This document shows, piece by piece, positions 8,253 through 16,586 of a DNA stretch of 64,000 nt. Each line of letters begins with the position of its first letter. Positions within the stretch are counted from its first letter, which is position 1. The position numbers and the translations under genes were made by a program. Origin of the DNA: Archaeoglobaceae archaeon. GTDB lineage: Archaea; Halobacteriota; Archaeoglobi; Archaeoglobales; Archaeoglobaceae. The stretch covers positions 1 through 64,000 of the forward strand of contig JALSQI010000039.1 of NCBI GenBank assembly GCA_026985525.1, read 5' to 3'. The notes under the pieces are model-generated. The model was not told the DNA's origin and did not search any database. It worked only from the letters and a program-made list of their open reading frames with translations.

Positions 8253-10153
8253 ATCAGCCTCACCGTTTCCAAGTTGTAAGGTGCTCTCGTTTCAATTCTG
8301 TAAGTCTTGTATATGCTTGAAGCTAAATCTACACACTTACTTTCCTCACCGTGTACTGTTAGAATTCTTTCAGGTTTAGAGCTAAGAGCTTTAACGTAAC
8401 CCATCAACTGCCTTCTATCAGAATGGCCGGAAAATCCATCAACTGTTTCAACTCTCATGTTAACTTTAACAACTTCTCTCCTACCATCAACGCTAAAAGG
8501 TACTTCTTTCCAACCCTTTTGAACCCTCCTACCAAGAGTACCTTCAGCCTGATAACCGACAAATACGATAGTGTTCTTTTCGCTCTCAGCTAAATGTCTA
8601 AAGTATTCCATGACTGGCCCCCCGTTGAGCATACCAGAAGTAGCGAGTATTACTGCTGGACTGGGATCGTTTATTACTTCTTCTCTCTTACTAACTGAAT
8701 CCACTTTAACGAAATCCTCACTTATGAATGGATTTATGCCGTGATGGAAGATTAAATCTCGTAGGTGAGAGTTTAGGTATTCCGGATAAGCTGTATGAAT
8801 AGCCGTAGCTTCGTGAATCATTCCATCCAAGTAAACCGTTATCTCTTTCTCAAGTTTCTTTTCCCTTATCGCCTCTTCAAGTGCTATCATCACTTCCTGA
8901 CTTCTACCAACTGCAAACGTAGGAATTAGCACTTTTCCACCGTTTTTAATCGTTTCATTTATTATGGTTATCAATCTCTCTTCAGCTTCTTTTCTTGAAG
9001 GCTGGAAGTCCTGACTTCCACCATAAGTAGCTTCCATTACGAGAGTTTCGAGTCTTGGAAAATTCGTAGCAGCTTTATCGAAAAGCCTTGTTCTTTCAAA
9101 TTTAAAGTCTCCAGTAAAGGCAACGTTGTAAAGTCCTTCTCCTACGTGAAAATGAGCTATCGCAGAACCTAAGATGTGTCCCGCGTTGTAAAACGTAAGC
9201 CTAACATCTGGGCTTATATCTGTAACTATCCCGTAATCGAGAGTTATCGTGTGCTTCAAAGCCTCTCTTATGTGCTTACCTTCATAAGGAGCTTTAATGC
9301 CGTCTCTAACTGAAACTTCTATGAAGTCTTTCTGCAACAACACCATTAGATCCCTCGTAGGGGGAGTTAAGTATATTGGGCCAGAATACCTATACTTGTA
9401 AAGCAAAGGAACTAAGCCACAGTGGTCGAGGTGTGCATGTGTTATAACAATCGCATCTATTGTATCGAGTGGCTGAACTTCAGGAACGTATAGATAAGGA
9501 GAAGCTTGAATGTTGCTCACGTTAACTCCGCAGTCTATCATTATCTTACTTTCAGGAGTTTGCAGCAAATAACAACTTCTACCAACCTCTCTGGATCCAC
9601 CTAAGAAAGTAATCCTTACCCACTTGTCTTCGTATATACATCCCCTGTGAATTCTTTCTCCAATTCTCCTCAGTATTTTTTTTCTCTCCTCCCTAACGCT
9701 TAACAAGTATTTTCTGACATCTTCTACCGTTTTAGAGTGTAGAGGTGGCGTTCTAACAGGCTTAGGACTCCAGCCGACTGCTTTCATTATCTCTCTAAGA
9801 GTCGTACCCTGCTTTCCAATTACCACTCCCGGCTTCTCAGCCTCTATTATCACTTCACCGTTCTCCTCGTCAAAGAAAAAGTTTGTAATCTTAGCATCTG
9901 GTGGAACTATTTTTTTTATTATCTCTTTTGCCTCTTCAGGAGGTTTCAGACTTTTTGGGTCTGGTCTTATAGTTATTCTCTTTCTCAAATCTTTGGCGAG
10001 AGTCTTTACTATATCGCCACTCTCTGCAAATTCCTGCGGATTTTTAACGTAAATTACGACTACTGGACCCTCCACGTCAACGCTTTTTACTTTAACGTTT
10101 TTTGGAATTAGGTTTTTCACTTTGTCGATTAGCTCTTCGAGTTTGCTCGACAT
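8249..10153 (-). CDS. Archaeal CPSF-like beta-CASP ribonuclease aCPSF1/FttA (KH-MBL-beta-CASP)
   Basis: This ribonuclease terminates transcription and processes RNA 3' ends in archaea. The 634-residue protein has an N-terminal two-KH region (about 1-145, with GVVIGKQGTTLREI as the GXXG loop), a metallo-beta-lactamase domain with the zinc motif THAHLDHCG near residue 238, a beta-CASP insert, and a C-terminal FSGHSDRRQL histidine motif followed by TVHGE. All metal ligands appear intact. The length is standard. It is first in a pair with mobB. Confidence 0.95.
   Translation of the reverse strand: MSSKLEELIDKVKNLIPKNVKVKSVDVEGPVVVIYVKNPQEFAESGDIVKTLAKDLRKRITIRPDPKSLKPPEEAKEIIKKIVPPDAKITNFFFDEENGEVIIEAEKPGVVIGKQGTTLREIMKAVGWSPKPVRTPPLHSKTVEDVRKYLLSVREERKKILRRIGERIHRGCIYEDKWVRITFLGGSREVGRSCYLLQTPESKIMIDCGVNVSNIQASPYLYVPEVQPLDTIDAIVITHAHLDHCGLVPLLYKYRYSGPIYLTPPTRDLMVLLQKDFIEVSVRDGIKAPYEGKHIREALKHTITLDYGIVTDISPDVRLTFYNAGHILGSAIAHFHVGEGLYNVAFTGDFKFERTRLFDKAATNFPRLETLVMEATYGGSQDFQPSRKEAEERLITIINETIKNGGKVLIPTFAVGRSQEVMIALEEAIREKKLEKEITVYLDGMIHEATAIHTAYPEYLNSHLRDLIFHHGINPFISEDFVKVDSVSKREEVINDPSPAVILATSGMLNGGPVMEYFRHLAESEKNTIVFVGYQAEGTLGRRVQKGWKEVPFSVDGRREVVKVNMRVETVDGFSGHSDRRQLMGYVKALSSKPERILTVHGEESKCVDLASSIYKTYRIETRAPYNLETVRLI
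8941..8961. repeat. Coding copy of the 21-bp repeat
   Basis: These 21 bases lie in the aCPSF1 gene, where the minus strand encodes an INETIKNG segment, and are identical to intergenic positions 7691-7711. In a coding region the sequence is constrained by the protein, so this copy is the likelier source. Confidence 0.6.
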
Positions 10154-10195
10154 TTGACCACCTTAGTAAGAAGTTTAATTTAAAGAAAAGAAAAA

Positions 10196-10858
10196 TTATT
10201 TTCTAAATTTTTTAATTATTTCCTCTATTTCATCGCTTTCAAGTTGAACGTATTCCTTTTCAGTAATCTTCACGACATCTATCCCATCCCCAGATGCAGA
10301 ATCTCTTTTCATCGCAGAGGCTATAGCTCTAACAGCAATTTCTACACCTTCATCAACGCTCATGTCTTTGCTATACCTATCCTCTAAAACTCCGTAAGCT
10401 GTTGGACTGCCAGATCCAGTAGCTACTATGTCTTTTTCCTCGATAGCTCCACCAATTGGATCTATGGAGTATATACTCGCACCCCTGAAGTCAACTCCAC
10501 CTATTAGTAACTGGACTAAGTAGGGAAAATACCTGTAAGAGTTCAACAAGTTAGATATCATAGTAGCTATCGCCCTAACAGTCGGTTTCTCTTCTTTTCT
10601 TATTTCGTAAAGGTTGTTCTCAACTCTAATTAACCTCGCAAGGAACTGTGCGTCTCCAACGCTACCTGCAGTAGTCATAGCTACTCTATCAGCAATTTGA
10701 TAGATCTTCTTAGCCCTTCTACTCGCTATGTAGTTGCCCATCGTCGCTCTCTTTTCAGTTGCAAGTACAACTCCATCCTTGCAGACTAAACCAACAGTAG
10801 TAGTTCCCTTGAACACCATATCACCATATTGGCTCATACCCCTTTCAATACCTAACAT
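10196..10858 (-). CDS. psmB: 20S proteasome beta subunit
   Basis: This is the catalytic subunit of the archaeal proteasome. A short propeptide ends at VFKG, leaving TTTVGLV with the N-terminal catalytic threonine after autocleavage. The lysine of the active site lies in the ATEKRATMG segment, and [12 protein letters not shown] near residue 150 is the conserved SGS region. The ATG at 10858 follows GAGGAGG at good spacing, so I take it over the TTG two codons upstream. It is monocistronic as seen here; an alpha subunit is not in the window. Confidence 0.95.
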   Translation of the reverse strand: MLGIERGMSQYGDMVFKGTTTVGLVCKDGVVLATEKRATMGNYIASRRAKKIYQIADRVAMTTAGSVGDAQFLARLIRVENNLYEIRKEEKPTVRAIATMISNLLNSYRYFPYLVQLLIGGVDFRGASIYSIDPIGGAIEEKDIVATGSGSPTAYGVLEDRYSKDMSVDEGVEIAVRAIASAMKRDSASGDGIDVVKITEKEYVQLESDEIEEIIKKFRK

Positions 10859-10993
10859 GATCAAACCTCCTCACTGGAAGTAAGTGTAGCTTATGTAGCT
10901 TAGAAAAGCCACTAAGGCTTTGGATTTTAACGAGTTAGATTTTTTAAATTTTTCTGTTTTAAAAGTTATTAAAAAGACTAAGAAAATAAAAAG

Positions 10994-12448
10994 TTAAATG
11001 TCTAAGTACTTCATGAATTCCCACGGAGTTATGTAGAGGCAGTACTGGTTCCACTCGTCCGTCTTTATTTCAACGAAAGCATCGTATATATGACTTCCAA
11101 GAACTTCCTGTATCACTTCATCACTCTGCAAACACTCTATAGCATCTCTAAGAGTGGTTGGCAGTTCTCCAACACCAAGTTCTCTCTTCTCCTTTGGTGA
11201 AAGCTCGTAAACGTCTTTCATCAGCGGATCTCCGGGATCTATTTTCTTCTTTATACCGTCCAGTCCAGCTGCAAGCATTGCTGAGAATGCTAAGTATGGA
11301 TTACAGCTTGGATCAGCACCTCTGTATTCACACCTTATCGCTTCTGGCTTCTTTAAGTACATGGGTACTCTAACCAAGGCAGACCTGTTCCTCGGACTCC
11401 AGCATATGTAAATCGGAGCCTCAAATCCGGGAACAAGTCTCTTGTAAGAGTTTACAGTTGGTGCGCAAAGAGCAGTTAAAGCTTTGGCGTGCTCAAGCAA
11501 ACCGCCTATGTAGTACCTACCGGTCTGACTGAGCATGAACTCGTCGTCAGGGTCTGCAAACAGAGCTTCACCCTTAAAAGGCTCACCCTTCCACAGAGAC
11601 TGGTGAGTGTGCATACCACTCGCGTTGTCCAAGTAAAGTGGCTTTGGCATGAATGTAGCTATCATGCCGTACATTGCAGCAATGTTCTTAGCCGCAAATT
11701 TGTACAAGTAGAATGAATCTCCAACGTCAACCAGCTGCTTAGGCTTGAAGTCTAATTCAACTTGCCCAGCAGTAGCGACTTCGTGGTGGTGGTACTCCAC
11801 AAACACACCTAGCTTTTCGAGGTTGTCAACTAACTCGTTTCTGTACTCTACAGTCGTATCTTCTGGAGGTGCTCTGAAGTAACCTTCCTTTGGCCTTATT
11901 ACAAATCCACCCGGTGTTAACTCAGGGCTATCAGGCATCACTCTTGGCGGACCCCAACTGTCTCCAGCACCACCGTTTGGAGAGACCCAAAGGTCGTAAG
12001 CAAGCTTTGTTGGATCTGCAGAATCGAATACGAAGAACTCTATTTCAGGACCAAATATTGCGGACATTCCTTCATCTGCTAACTTCTTCTGCAACCTCTT
12101 TGCAACGTAACCTCTTGGGTCGCAATCAGCTATTTCTTCACCCCATGCTTCACAACAGTCTCCAAACATTATCGCCGTTTTCTGTACTGGATCATCTATC
12201 CATGGAATTACCTTTATCGTAGATGGATCCGCTTTCCAAACCATGTCGCTCTGGTCTATCGTTTTAAATCCTCTTATAGAAGAGCCGTCAAAACCTATCC
12301 CCTCAAAACCGCTACCATCTGTAAACTCCCTTGCGGGAATAGAGAACTGCTGCATATATCCCCTAACATCGCAGAAAGTGCAGAGCACTTGCTTCACATT
12401 GTTCTCTTTAAGCACTTTTATAGCCTCGTTTATAGCTTCCTCAGACAT
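10994..12448 (-). CDS. glnA: Glutamine synthetase, type I
   Basis: The enzyme makes glutamine from glutamate, ammonium and ATP. The 484-residue protein has the beta-grasp start (LCTFCDVRGYMQQFSIP), the GFDGSSIRGF motif, metal-site segments EIEFFVFD and VELDFKPKQL, and the SGMHTHQSLW loop. The adenylylation-type tyrosine region near the C terminus cannot be judged by eye. A ribosome binding site GGTGATGAG precedes ATG 12448. A TATA box lies about 45 bases upstream. It pairs functionally with amt-glnK at 41.9-43.4 kb. Confidence 0.96.
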   Translation of the reverse strand: MSEEAINEAIKVLKENNVKQVLCTFCDVRGYMQQFSIPAREFTDGSGFEGIGFDGSSIRGFKTIDQSDMVWKADPSTIKVIPWIDDPVQKTAIMFGDCCEAWGEEIADCDPRGYVAKRLQKKLADEGMSAIFGPEIEFFVFDSADPTKLAYDLWVSPNGGAGDSWGPPRVMPDSPELTPGGFVIRPKEGYFRAPPEDTTVEYRNELVDNLEKLGVFVEYHHHEVATAGQVELDFKPKQLVDVGDSFYLYKFAAKNIAAMYGMIATFMPKPLYLDNASGMHTHQSLWKGEPFKGEALFADPDDEFMLSQTGRYYIGGLLEHAKALTALCAPTVNSYKRLVPGFEAPIYICWSPRNRSALVRVPMYLKKPEAIRCEYRGADPSCNPYLAFSAMLAAGLDGIKKKIDPGDPLMKDVYELSPKEKRELGVGELPTTLRDAIECLQSDEVIQEVLGSHIYDAFVEIKTDEWNQYCLYITPWEFMKYLDI

Positions 12449-12487
12449 CTCATCACCTTTTTCACTTTTTTAGCAGGAATAGGGAAT

Positions 12488-12499
12488 CAATATATAATC
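12488..12499 (-). promoter_or_regulatory. TATA box of glnA
   Basis: The minus-strand sequence GATTATATATTG is a near-consensus archaeal TATA box about 45 bases upstream of the glnA start, leaving room for a short leader with the ribosome binding site. Confidence 0.55.
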
Positions 12500-12538
12500 T
12501 TTTCTCTCTGTTTAGACATAGTGCGAAATTTTTATTAG

Positions 12539-12550
12539 AGTATATAAAAC
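12539..12550 (+). promoter_or_regulatory. TATA box, probably of the aIF1 gene
   Basis: The plus-strand AGTATATAAAAC is a good archaeal TATA box in the divergent glnA-aIF1 gap. Transcription starting about 25 bases on would give aIF1 an untranslated leader of about 100 bases, which is long for archaea. The box could also serve glnA, since it reads as TTTATATA on the other strand. Confidence 0.4.
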
Positions 12551-12673
12551 GTTGTGAACAGTATTCGAAATCCTCAAGTAAAACGCTAAGAAATTGTTTG
12601 GTTTAAATTAATTTACCGAAACTTTAATAATTCCTTCAATCTTACTTACAAAAAAAGGGGGTAATGCCAGAGG

Positions 12674-12982
12674 ATGAGTCCTGATATATGCAGCATTTGT
12701 GGATTGCCGAAAGACCTCTGCGTTTGTGAGGAGGTAGCGAAGGAGCAGCAGCAGATAGTTATAAAGATAAACAGAAGGAGATATGGGAAAGAAGTCACAG
12801 TAATAGAAGGTATAGATGGCGGGGAAATAAATCTCGAAGAGTTGGCTCGTTTTTTGAAATCTAAGCTCGCATGTGGAGGTACCGTGAAAAACGGTACCAT
12901 TGAGTTGCAAGGCAATCACGTTGCGAGAGTTAAGGAATTACTTATCAAAAAAGGTTTTAATCCTGACAGGATAAAAACGTAA
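12674..12982 (+). CDS. Translation initiation factor aIF1 (SUI1 family)
   Basis: aIF1 monitors start-codon selection on the small ribosomal subunit. This 102-residue protein has the archaeal form: an N-terminal zinc knuckle [13 protein letters not shown] (residues 6-18), then the SUI1 fold with [20 protein letters not shown] and the [20 protein letters not shown] segment that contacts the ribosome. GGGGGT lies about 11 bases before ATG 12674. An out-of-frame ATG at 12664 opens only a six-codon frame. Confidence 0.95.
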   Translation: MSPDICSICGLPKDLCVCEEVAKEQQQIVIKINRRRYGKEVTVIEGIDGGEINLEELARFLKSKLACGGTVKNGTIELQGNHVARVKELLIKKGFNPDRIKT

Positions 12983-13039
12983 CTTTTTTATTTTGTTATT
13001 TTTACCTGTTTACTAATTTTTCACATTACTGGTGAAAGT

Positions 13040-14752
13040 ATGAAAACCTCTAAAATGAAAGGGGCAGTTGGTAGAATCTACGGGGAAGCTACTTCAACAG
13101 AATTTAGCTTTGTCGTTTTCGATGCAAGAGAAGTAAGGAGAACTGATTACGTTAAAGTGTGGAATGACGTTGAAGGATGGGTCTTAGCTCAAGTAGTTGA
13201 AGTAAAAGCTACGGCAGACTTACGAAGTTCAGATGTACTTGAAGGAAGAGAAGTCGAGAACGAGCTTTACATAGCAAAAGCAATAGTAGTTGGCAGGAGA
13301 GATGATGAAGGCTTCCTAAGAGTGCCAAAAACACCGTTCGTTCCGGGAGAGAACGTTTTTAAAGCTGAAGAAAGAATGGTAATTGACGTTCTAGGTTTGA
13401 AGAGAGATGGGGCTTACATAGGATACTTACAGGATACGAACATAAAAGTAAAACTAGACATAAATTCTCTCGTTCAAAAACATTGCTGTATTCTTGCAAA
13501 AACTGGAAGTGGAAAAAGCTACACGGCAGGAGTAATTGTGGAAGAACTCATAGAGAGAGGCGTTCCTCTCTTCATAATAGATCCCCACGGAGAATATTCG
13601 TCTCTAAAATATCCAAACGATGATGAAAATGACTTAGACCGAATGAAGTACTTCGGTGTAAATCCAAAAGGTTACGAAAACGTTAAAGTTTACGTTCCTC
13701 CAAGTTCTCCTTTTGCCGACGTAGCAGATGGCGTTCTTAAATTAGATGGAAAAAATTTGTCTGCTGAAGAACTAATAGAGCTGGCGGGAATAACGGGTAA
13801 TTCTTCACAGGCTTTAGTTTACCAAGCCGTAAAAAACTTAAAAAAGAGGGGGCAATACAGCGTAGAAGACGTTATAGGGGAAGTTGAGAAGATAAAGCAT
13901 AATTCTAAGTGGACGGTATTGGGAAGTTTAGAAAAAATTGCAGACGTTGGGCTTTTTGACGAAAATCCAACACCAGTTCAAATGTTACTTCAAAAAGGAG
14001 GAGTTACTGTTCTCGACATGAGAGGCGTTCCACCAGAGCATCAAGATTTAATAGTATCGAGAATATGCAGCGAGCTGTTTGAGCTTAGGAAGTTAAACGA
14101 AGTGCCAGCTGGGATGATCGTAATAGAGGAGGCTCACAACTTCATACCTGAAAGAGGATTTGGTAAAACCGTTTCAACAAGCATTCTTAGGACTATTGCA
14201 AGTGAAGGAAGAAAGTTCGGATTGGGTTTAATGGTCATAAGTCAGAGACCTGCAAGAGTTGACAAAAACGTAATAAGCCAGTGCAACACACAAATAATTT
14301 TAAGAGTTACAAATCCAAACGACATAAACGCTGTAAAGAAAGGCGTAGAAGGTTTAACATCTGAAATGGTCGATGAAATTAAAAGATTACCTCCCGGAAC
14401 AGCGATGGTCGTTAGTCCAGAGTTGGAAAAACCAATAATAGTTGAGATAAGAGTTAGAAAAAGCAAACACGGTGGTAGTGCTGTAAGCATAGTTAAAAGT
14501 GCTAAAAGTGTTGTTAAAGAAAAGAAAAGAAGGGAAATTAAAATTTTTAGAAAGGAAAAAAATTTAGGTTCGAAAAACGAATTGAGAGAAGAGAAAGTTT
14601 TAAAAGCAAAATCCGTTGAAAGAGATAAAAATCTAAATAGAGTGGAGTTTGAAAAAGTTGACGAGAGTAGTAGTAAAAAAGAAGATAAAAGTTTGGAAAA
14701 CGAAAAAACAGGTAAAGCAAAGAGTATCCTCAAAAAGATGTTTGGTATTTAA
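13040..14752 (+). CDS. herA: HerA-type DNA helicase/translocase
   Basis: HerA is a hexameric FtsK-like DNA translocase that acts with a nuclease in DNA end resection. The 570-residue protein has an N-terminal HAS-barrel-like beta domain (about 1-130), Walker A LAKTGSGKSYTAG near 155, IDPHGEYSSL after it, Walker B VIEEAHNF, and the C-terminal ISQRPARVDKNVISQCNTQ segment with the arginine finger. The last 90 residues are a Lys/Glu-rich tail that looks disordered. NurA, the usual partner, is absent; a DUF555 protein and a Cas4-like nuclease follow. Confidence 0.9.
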   Translation: MKTSKMKGAVGRIYGEATSTEFSFVVFDAREVRRTDYVKVWNDVEGWVLAQVVEVKATADLRSSDVLEGREVENELYIAKAIVVGRRDDEGFLRVPKTPFVPGENVFKAEERMVIDVLGLKRDGAYIGYLQDTNIKVKLDINSLVQKHCCILAKTGSGKSYTAGVIVEELIERGVPLFIIDPHGEYSSLKYPNDDENDLDRMKYFGVNPKGYENVKVYVPPSSPFADVADGVLKLDGKNLSAEELIELAGITGNSSQALVYQAVKNLKKRGQYSVEDVIGEVEKIKHNSKWTVLGSLEKIADVGLFDENPTPVQMLLQKGGVTVLDMRGVPPEHQDLIVSRICSELFELRKLNEVPAGMIVIEEAHNFIPERGFGKTVSTSILRTIASEGRKFGLGLMVISQRPARVDKNVISQCNTQIILRVTNPNDINAVKKGVEGLTSEMVDEIKRLPPGTAMVVSPELEKPIIVEIRVRKSKHGGSAVSIVKSAKSVVKEKKRREIKIFRKEKNLGSKNELREEKVLKAKSVERDKNLNRVEFEKVDESSSKKEDKSLENEKTGKAKSILKKMFGI

Positions 14753-14773
14753 GCTATTCTGGGGGTGATACGT

Positions 14774-15115
14774 TTGAACTACTTAGTAGTTCTCCAAGGA
14801 GCTTGGATTGTCAGAAATGCTAAAAGTGTTGAAGATGCTATGAACATAGCTGTAGCTGAAGCTGGAAAAAGACTAAATCCCGACTTGGACTTCGTTGAAA
14901 TAGACGTTGGTTACGTGGAATGCCCAAAATGTGGTGAAACTTTAAAGAGTGCTTTCATGGTAGCTGGATTAGCATTGGTCGGATTAGTTTTTGAGATGAA
15001 AGTGTTTAACGCCGAAAGTTCTGAACACGCCGCGAGGATAGCAAAGTACGAGATAGGTAGGAGGTTGAGAAAAGTTCCACTCGAAGTTTTAGAAGTCGTG
15101 GAGCTGGAGGAATGA
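14774..15115 (+). CDS. DUF555 (UPF0212) family protein
   Basis: This is an archaea-specific protein of unknown function. About 113 residues: [12 protein letters not shown] at the start, CPKCGE in the middle (half of a possible metal site), [13 protein letters not shown], and a C-terminal [14 protein letters not shown] helix, all hallmarks of DUF555. TTG 14774 follows GGGGGTGAT and gives the usual family start, so I prefer it to GTG 14765, which sits within that ribosome binding site. The stop overlaps the start of the next gene by 4 bases. Confidence 0.85.
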   Translation: MNYLVVLQGAWIVRNAKSVEDAMNIAVAEAGKRLNPDLDFVEIDVGYVECPKCGETLKSAFMVAGLALVGLVFEMKVFNAESSEHAARIAKYEIGRRLRKVPLEVLEVVELEE

Positions 15116-15768
15116 AGGATAAAGTTAGAGTTAGCGACATAACTTCTCTTCTTTTCTGCCAACGGTATTGTTATTTTAACCTGAGCTTTCCAGAGGAAAC
15201 AACTGCTTCAAAATTTCAGGCTATGAAAGAAATGTATTACAGTTATAGGAGCGATGCACAAAATTGGGAAAAATGGGCAAAGAATAGATTTTTAGCAATT
15301 TACGGTAAAGAAAGTGAAGAAATTTTCAATTCTGCTTTGAAAGAGTTTAAGATTTCTAAGGAAGTAGATGAGATCGAAAGCATTGAAACAGAAGTCGAAG
15401 TGTATAAGGAGGAGTTAAATCTAATTGGTATCTTAGACGAGCTCGTGGAAGGAAACAAGCCTTTAATTCTTGGATACAAAGCTCCAGAAAGTGGGATATG
15501 GTACAATGATAGAGTTAAACTTACAGCTTTCTGTATGATATTGGATAAAAAGGATGGATTCGTTTACTATTGCAAGTCCGGAATGCTTAAGGGTTACGAA
15601 GTTACGCCAAAAGATAGGAAAGTTATAATTAAGGCTATAGATAGAGTAAATAAATTGAAAAAAGGATTTCTTCCAGAAAAAACAGATAAAAAGAATAAGT
15701 GTAGAAATTGCAAATATAAAGAAATATGCGACGTAAAAGATGAAACTTTTGCTTCAAAGTTTTTGTAG
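15112..15768 (+). CDS. Cas4-like PD-(D/E)XK nuclease with iron-sulfur cysteines
   Basis: This 218-residue protein resembles the Cas4/DUF83 family of [4Fe-4S] exonucleases. It starts [18 protein letters not shown], with the first conserved cysteine after a Cas4-like helix. A nuclease core follows: GILDEL with the acidic residue near 105, then LGYKAP as the E/D-x-K-like strand, and a C-terminal cluster [10 protein letters not shown]. It overlaps the DUF555 gene by 4 bases and follows herA, far from the cas operon. That position suggests a repair role rather than spacer acquisition; this is inference. Confidence 0.75.
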   Translation: MKDKVRVSDITSLLFCQRYCYFNLSFPEETTASKFQAMKEMYYSYRSDAQNWEKWAKNRFLAIYGKESEEIFNSALKEFKISKEVDEIESIETEVEVYKEELNLIGILDELVEGNKPLILGYKAPESGIWYNDRVKLTAFCMILDKKDGFVYYCKSGMLKGYEVTPKDRKVIIKAIDRVNKLKKGFLPEKTDKKNKCRNCKYKEICDVKDETFASKFL

Positions 15769-15834
15769 TTGAATTTAACAAAAAATCGGGTTACAAGAAT
15801 GTAGGAAAAATTTAAAAAATGCAATGATTTTTCG

Positions 15835-16551
15835 TTGAAAGTGAGGCGTTGGGTATTCATACCTAGGAGTTACAAAACTTCCGAACTCCAGTGCGAAAGG
15901 GCTATATGCGTTACGCCAGCAGAAGCGGCCGAAATAATTTCTACATCTAAAGCAATTTTGGTTACTGGGGGTTTACTTTTAGAGAGAGACTACTTAGTAA
16001 ATTTTGCAGTCGAACTATCGAGATTTATGCCAGTAATAGCCACCGGAGCTTCTTCAAAGCCTTTGATTGAAAGGGGTGTTAAGCCGTTAACTTGCAGTTA
16101 CACGCTACATCATATAATTCAATTTGCGGAAGATGGTGGGTGGAAAGAACTTAAAAGGTACAATTTAATGGTCTTCCTCGGAGTTCAACCCTATTACCTC
16201 TCAAGGGTTCTCTCATCCCTTAGGCATTTTTCAAGAATTAAAACACTCAGTCTCGACGAATTTTACCAACCAAACGCAGATTACAGCTTATCTTCAATTG
16301 CAATGGCAATAGACGACAGCCTTTGTTCTGGTTGTGGCGATTGCGTTACAGTCTGCAAAACGATGTCAAAAGGTCTGGCAATAAACGTAGTAAAAGGTAA
16401 GATATACATCAAGCCATGTCTGTGCATAGGATGTGGACTTTGTGCAGAGTATTGTAGTAGAGGAGCGATAGTTTTTGAGAGAGGAGAAGGTTTACACGTC
16501 TTAATGCTGAGCGAAATGCTGAGAAACATGAGTTTGGTTATCGAACGTTAG
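15835..16551 (+). CDS. CdhB-like (CODH/ACS epsilon subunit) domain fused to a 2[4Fe-4S] ferredoxin domain
   Basis: Residues about 1-155 resemble the epsilon subunit of acetyl-CoA decarbonylase/synthase: VTPAEAAEII near the start, AILVTGG, PVIATG, then LMVFLGVQPYYLSRVLSSLRHF and SLDEFYQPNADYS, as in CdhB. The C-terminal 80 residues hold two ferredoxin clusters, CSGCGDCVTVCK near 163 and CLCIGCGLCAEYC near 193. CdhB itself is usually about 170 residues with no iron-sulfur clusters, so this is a fusion. The start is TTG 15835 or GTG 15841; no ribosome binding site is visible and an AT-rich box about 25 bases upstream fits a leaderless mRNA. fwdB follows 35 bases on. Confidence 0.75.
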   Translation: MKVRRWVFIPRSYKTSELQCERAICVTPAEAAEIISTSKAILVTGGLLLERDYLVNFAVELSRFMPVIATGASSKPLIERGVKPLTCSYTLHHIIQFAEDGGWKELKRYNLMVFLGVQPYYLSRVLSSLRHFSRIKTLSLDEFYQPNADYSLSSIAMAIDDSLCSGCGDCVTVCKTMSKGLAINVVKGKIYIKPCLCIGCGLCAEYCSRGAIVFERGEGLHVLMLSEMLRNMSLVIER

Positions 16552-16586
16552 TAAAATTTTTATCACTATAAATTTTGATAAACTTC

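Noticed and set aside
10865-10993. Small RNA or riboswitch upstream of psmB
   Set aside because: A short hairpin (AAAGCC with GGCTTT) exists, but the rest is plain A/T-rich and no known fold is recognised.
12608-12919. Two overlapping minus-strand frames opposite aIF1
   Set aside because: No conserved features and no ribosome binding site; aIF1 is certain on the plus strand.
15112-15768. Cas4 of the CRISPR system
   Set aside because: Family resemblance only; it sits with herA and DUF555 more than 7 kb from the cas operon and on the other strand.
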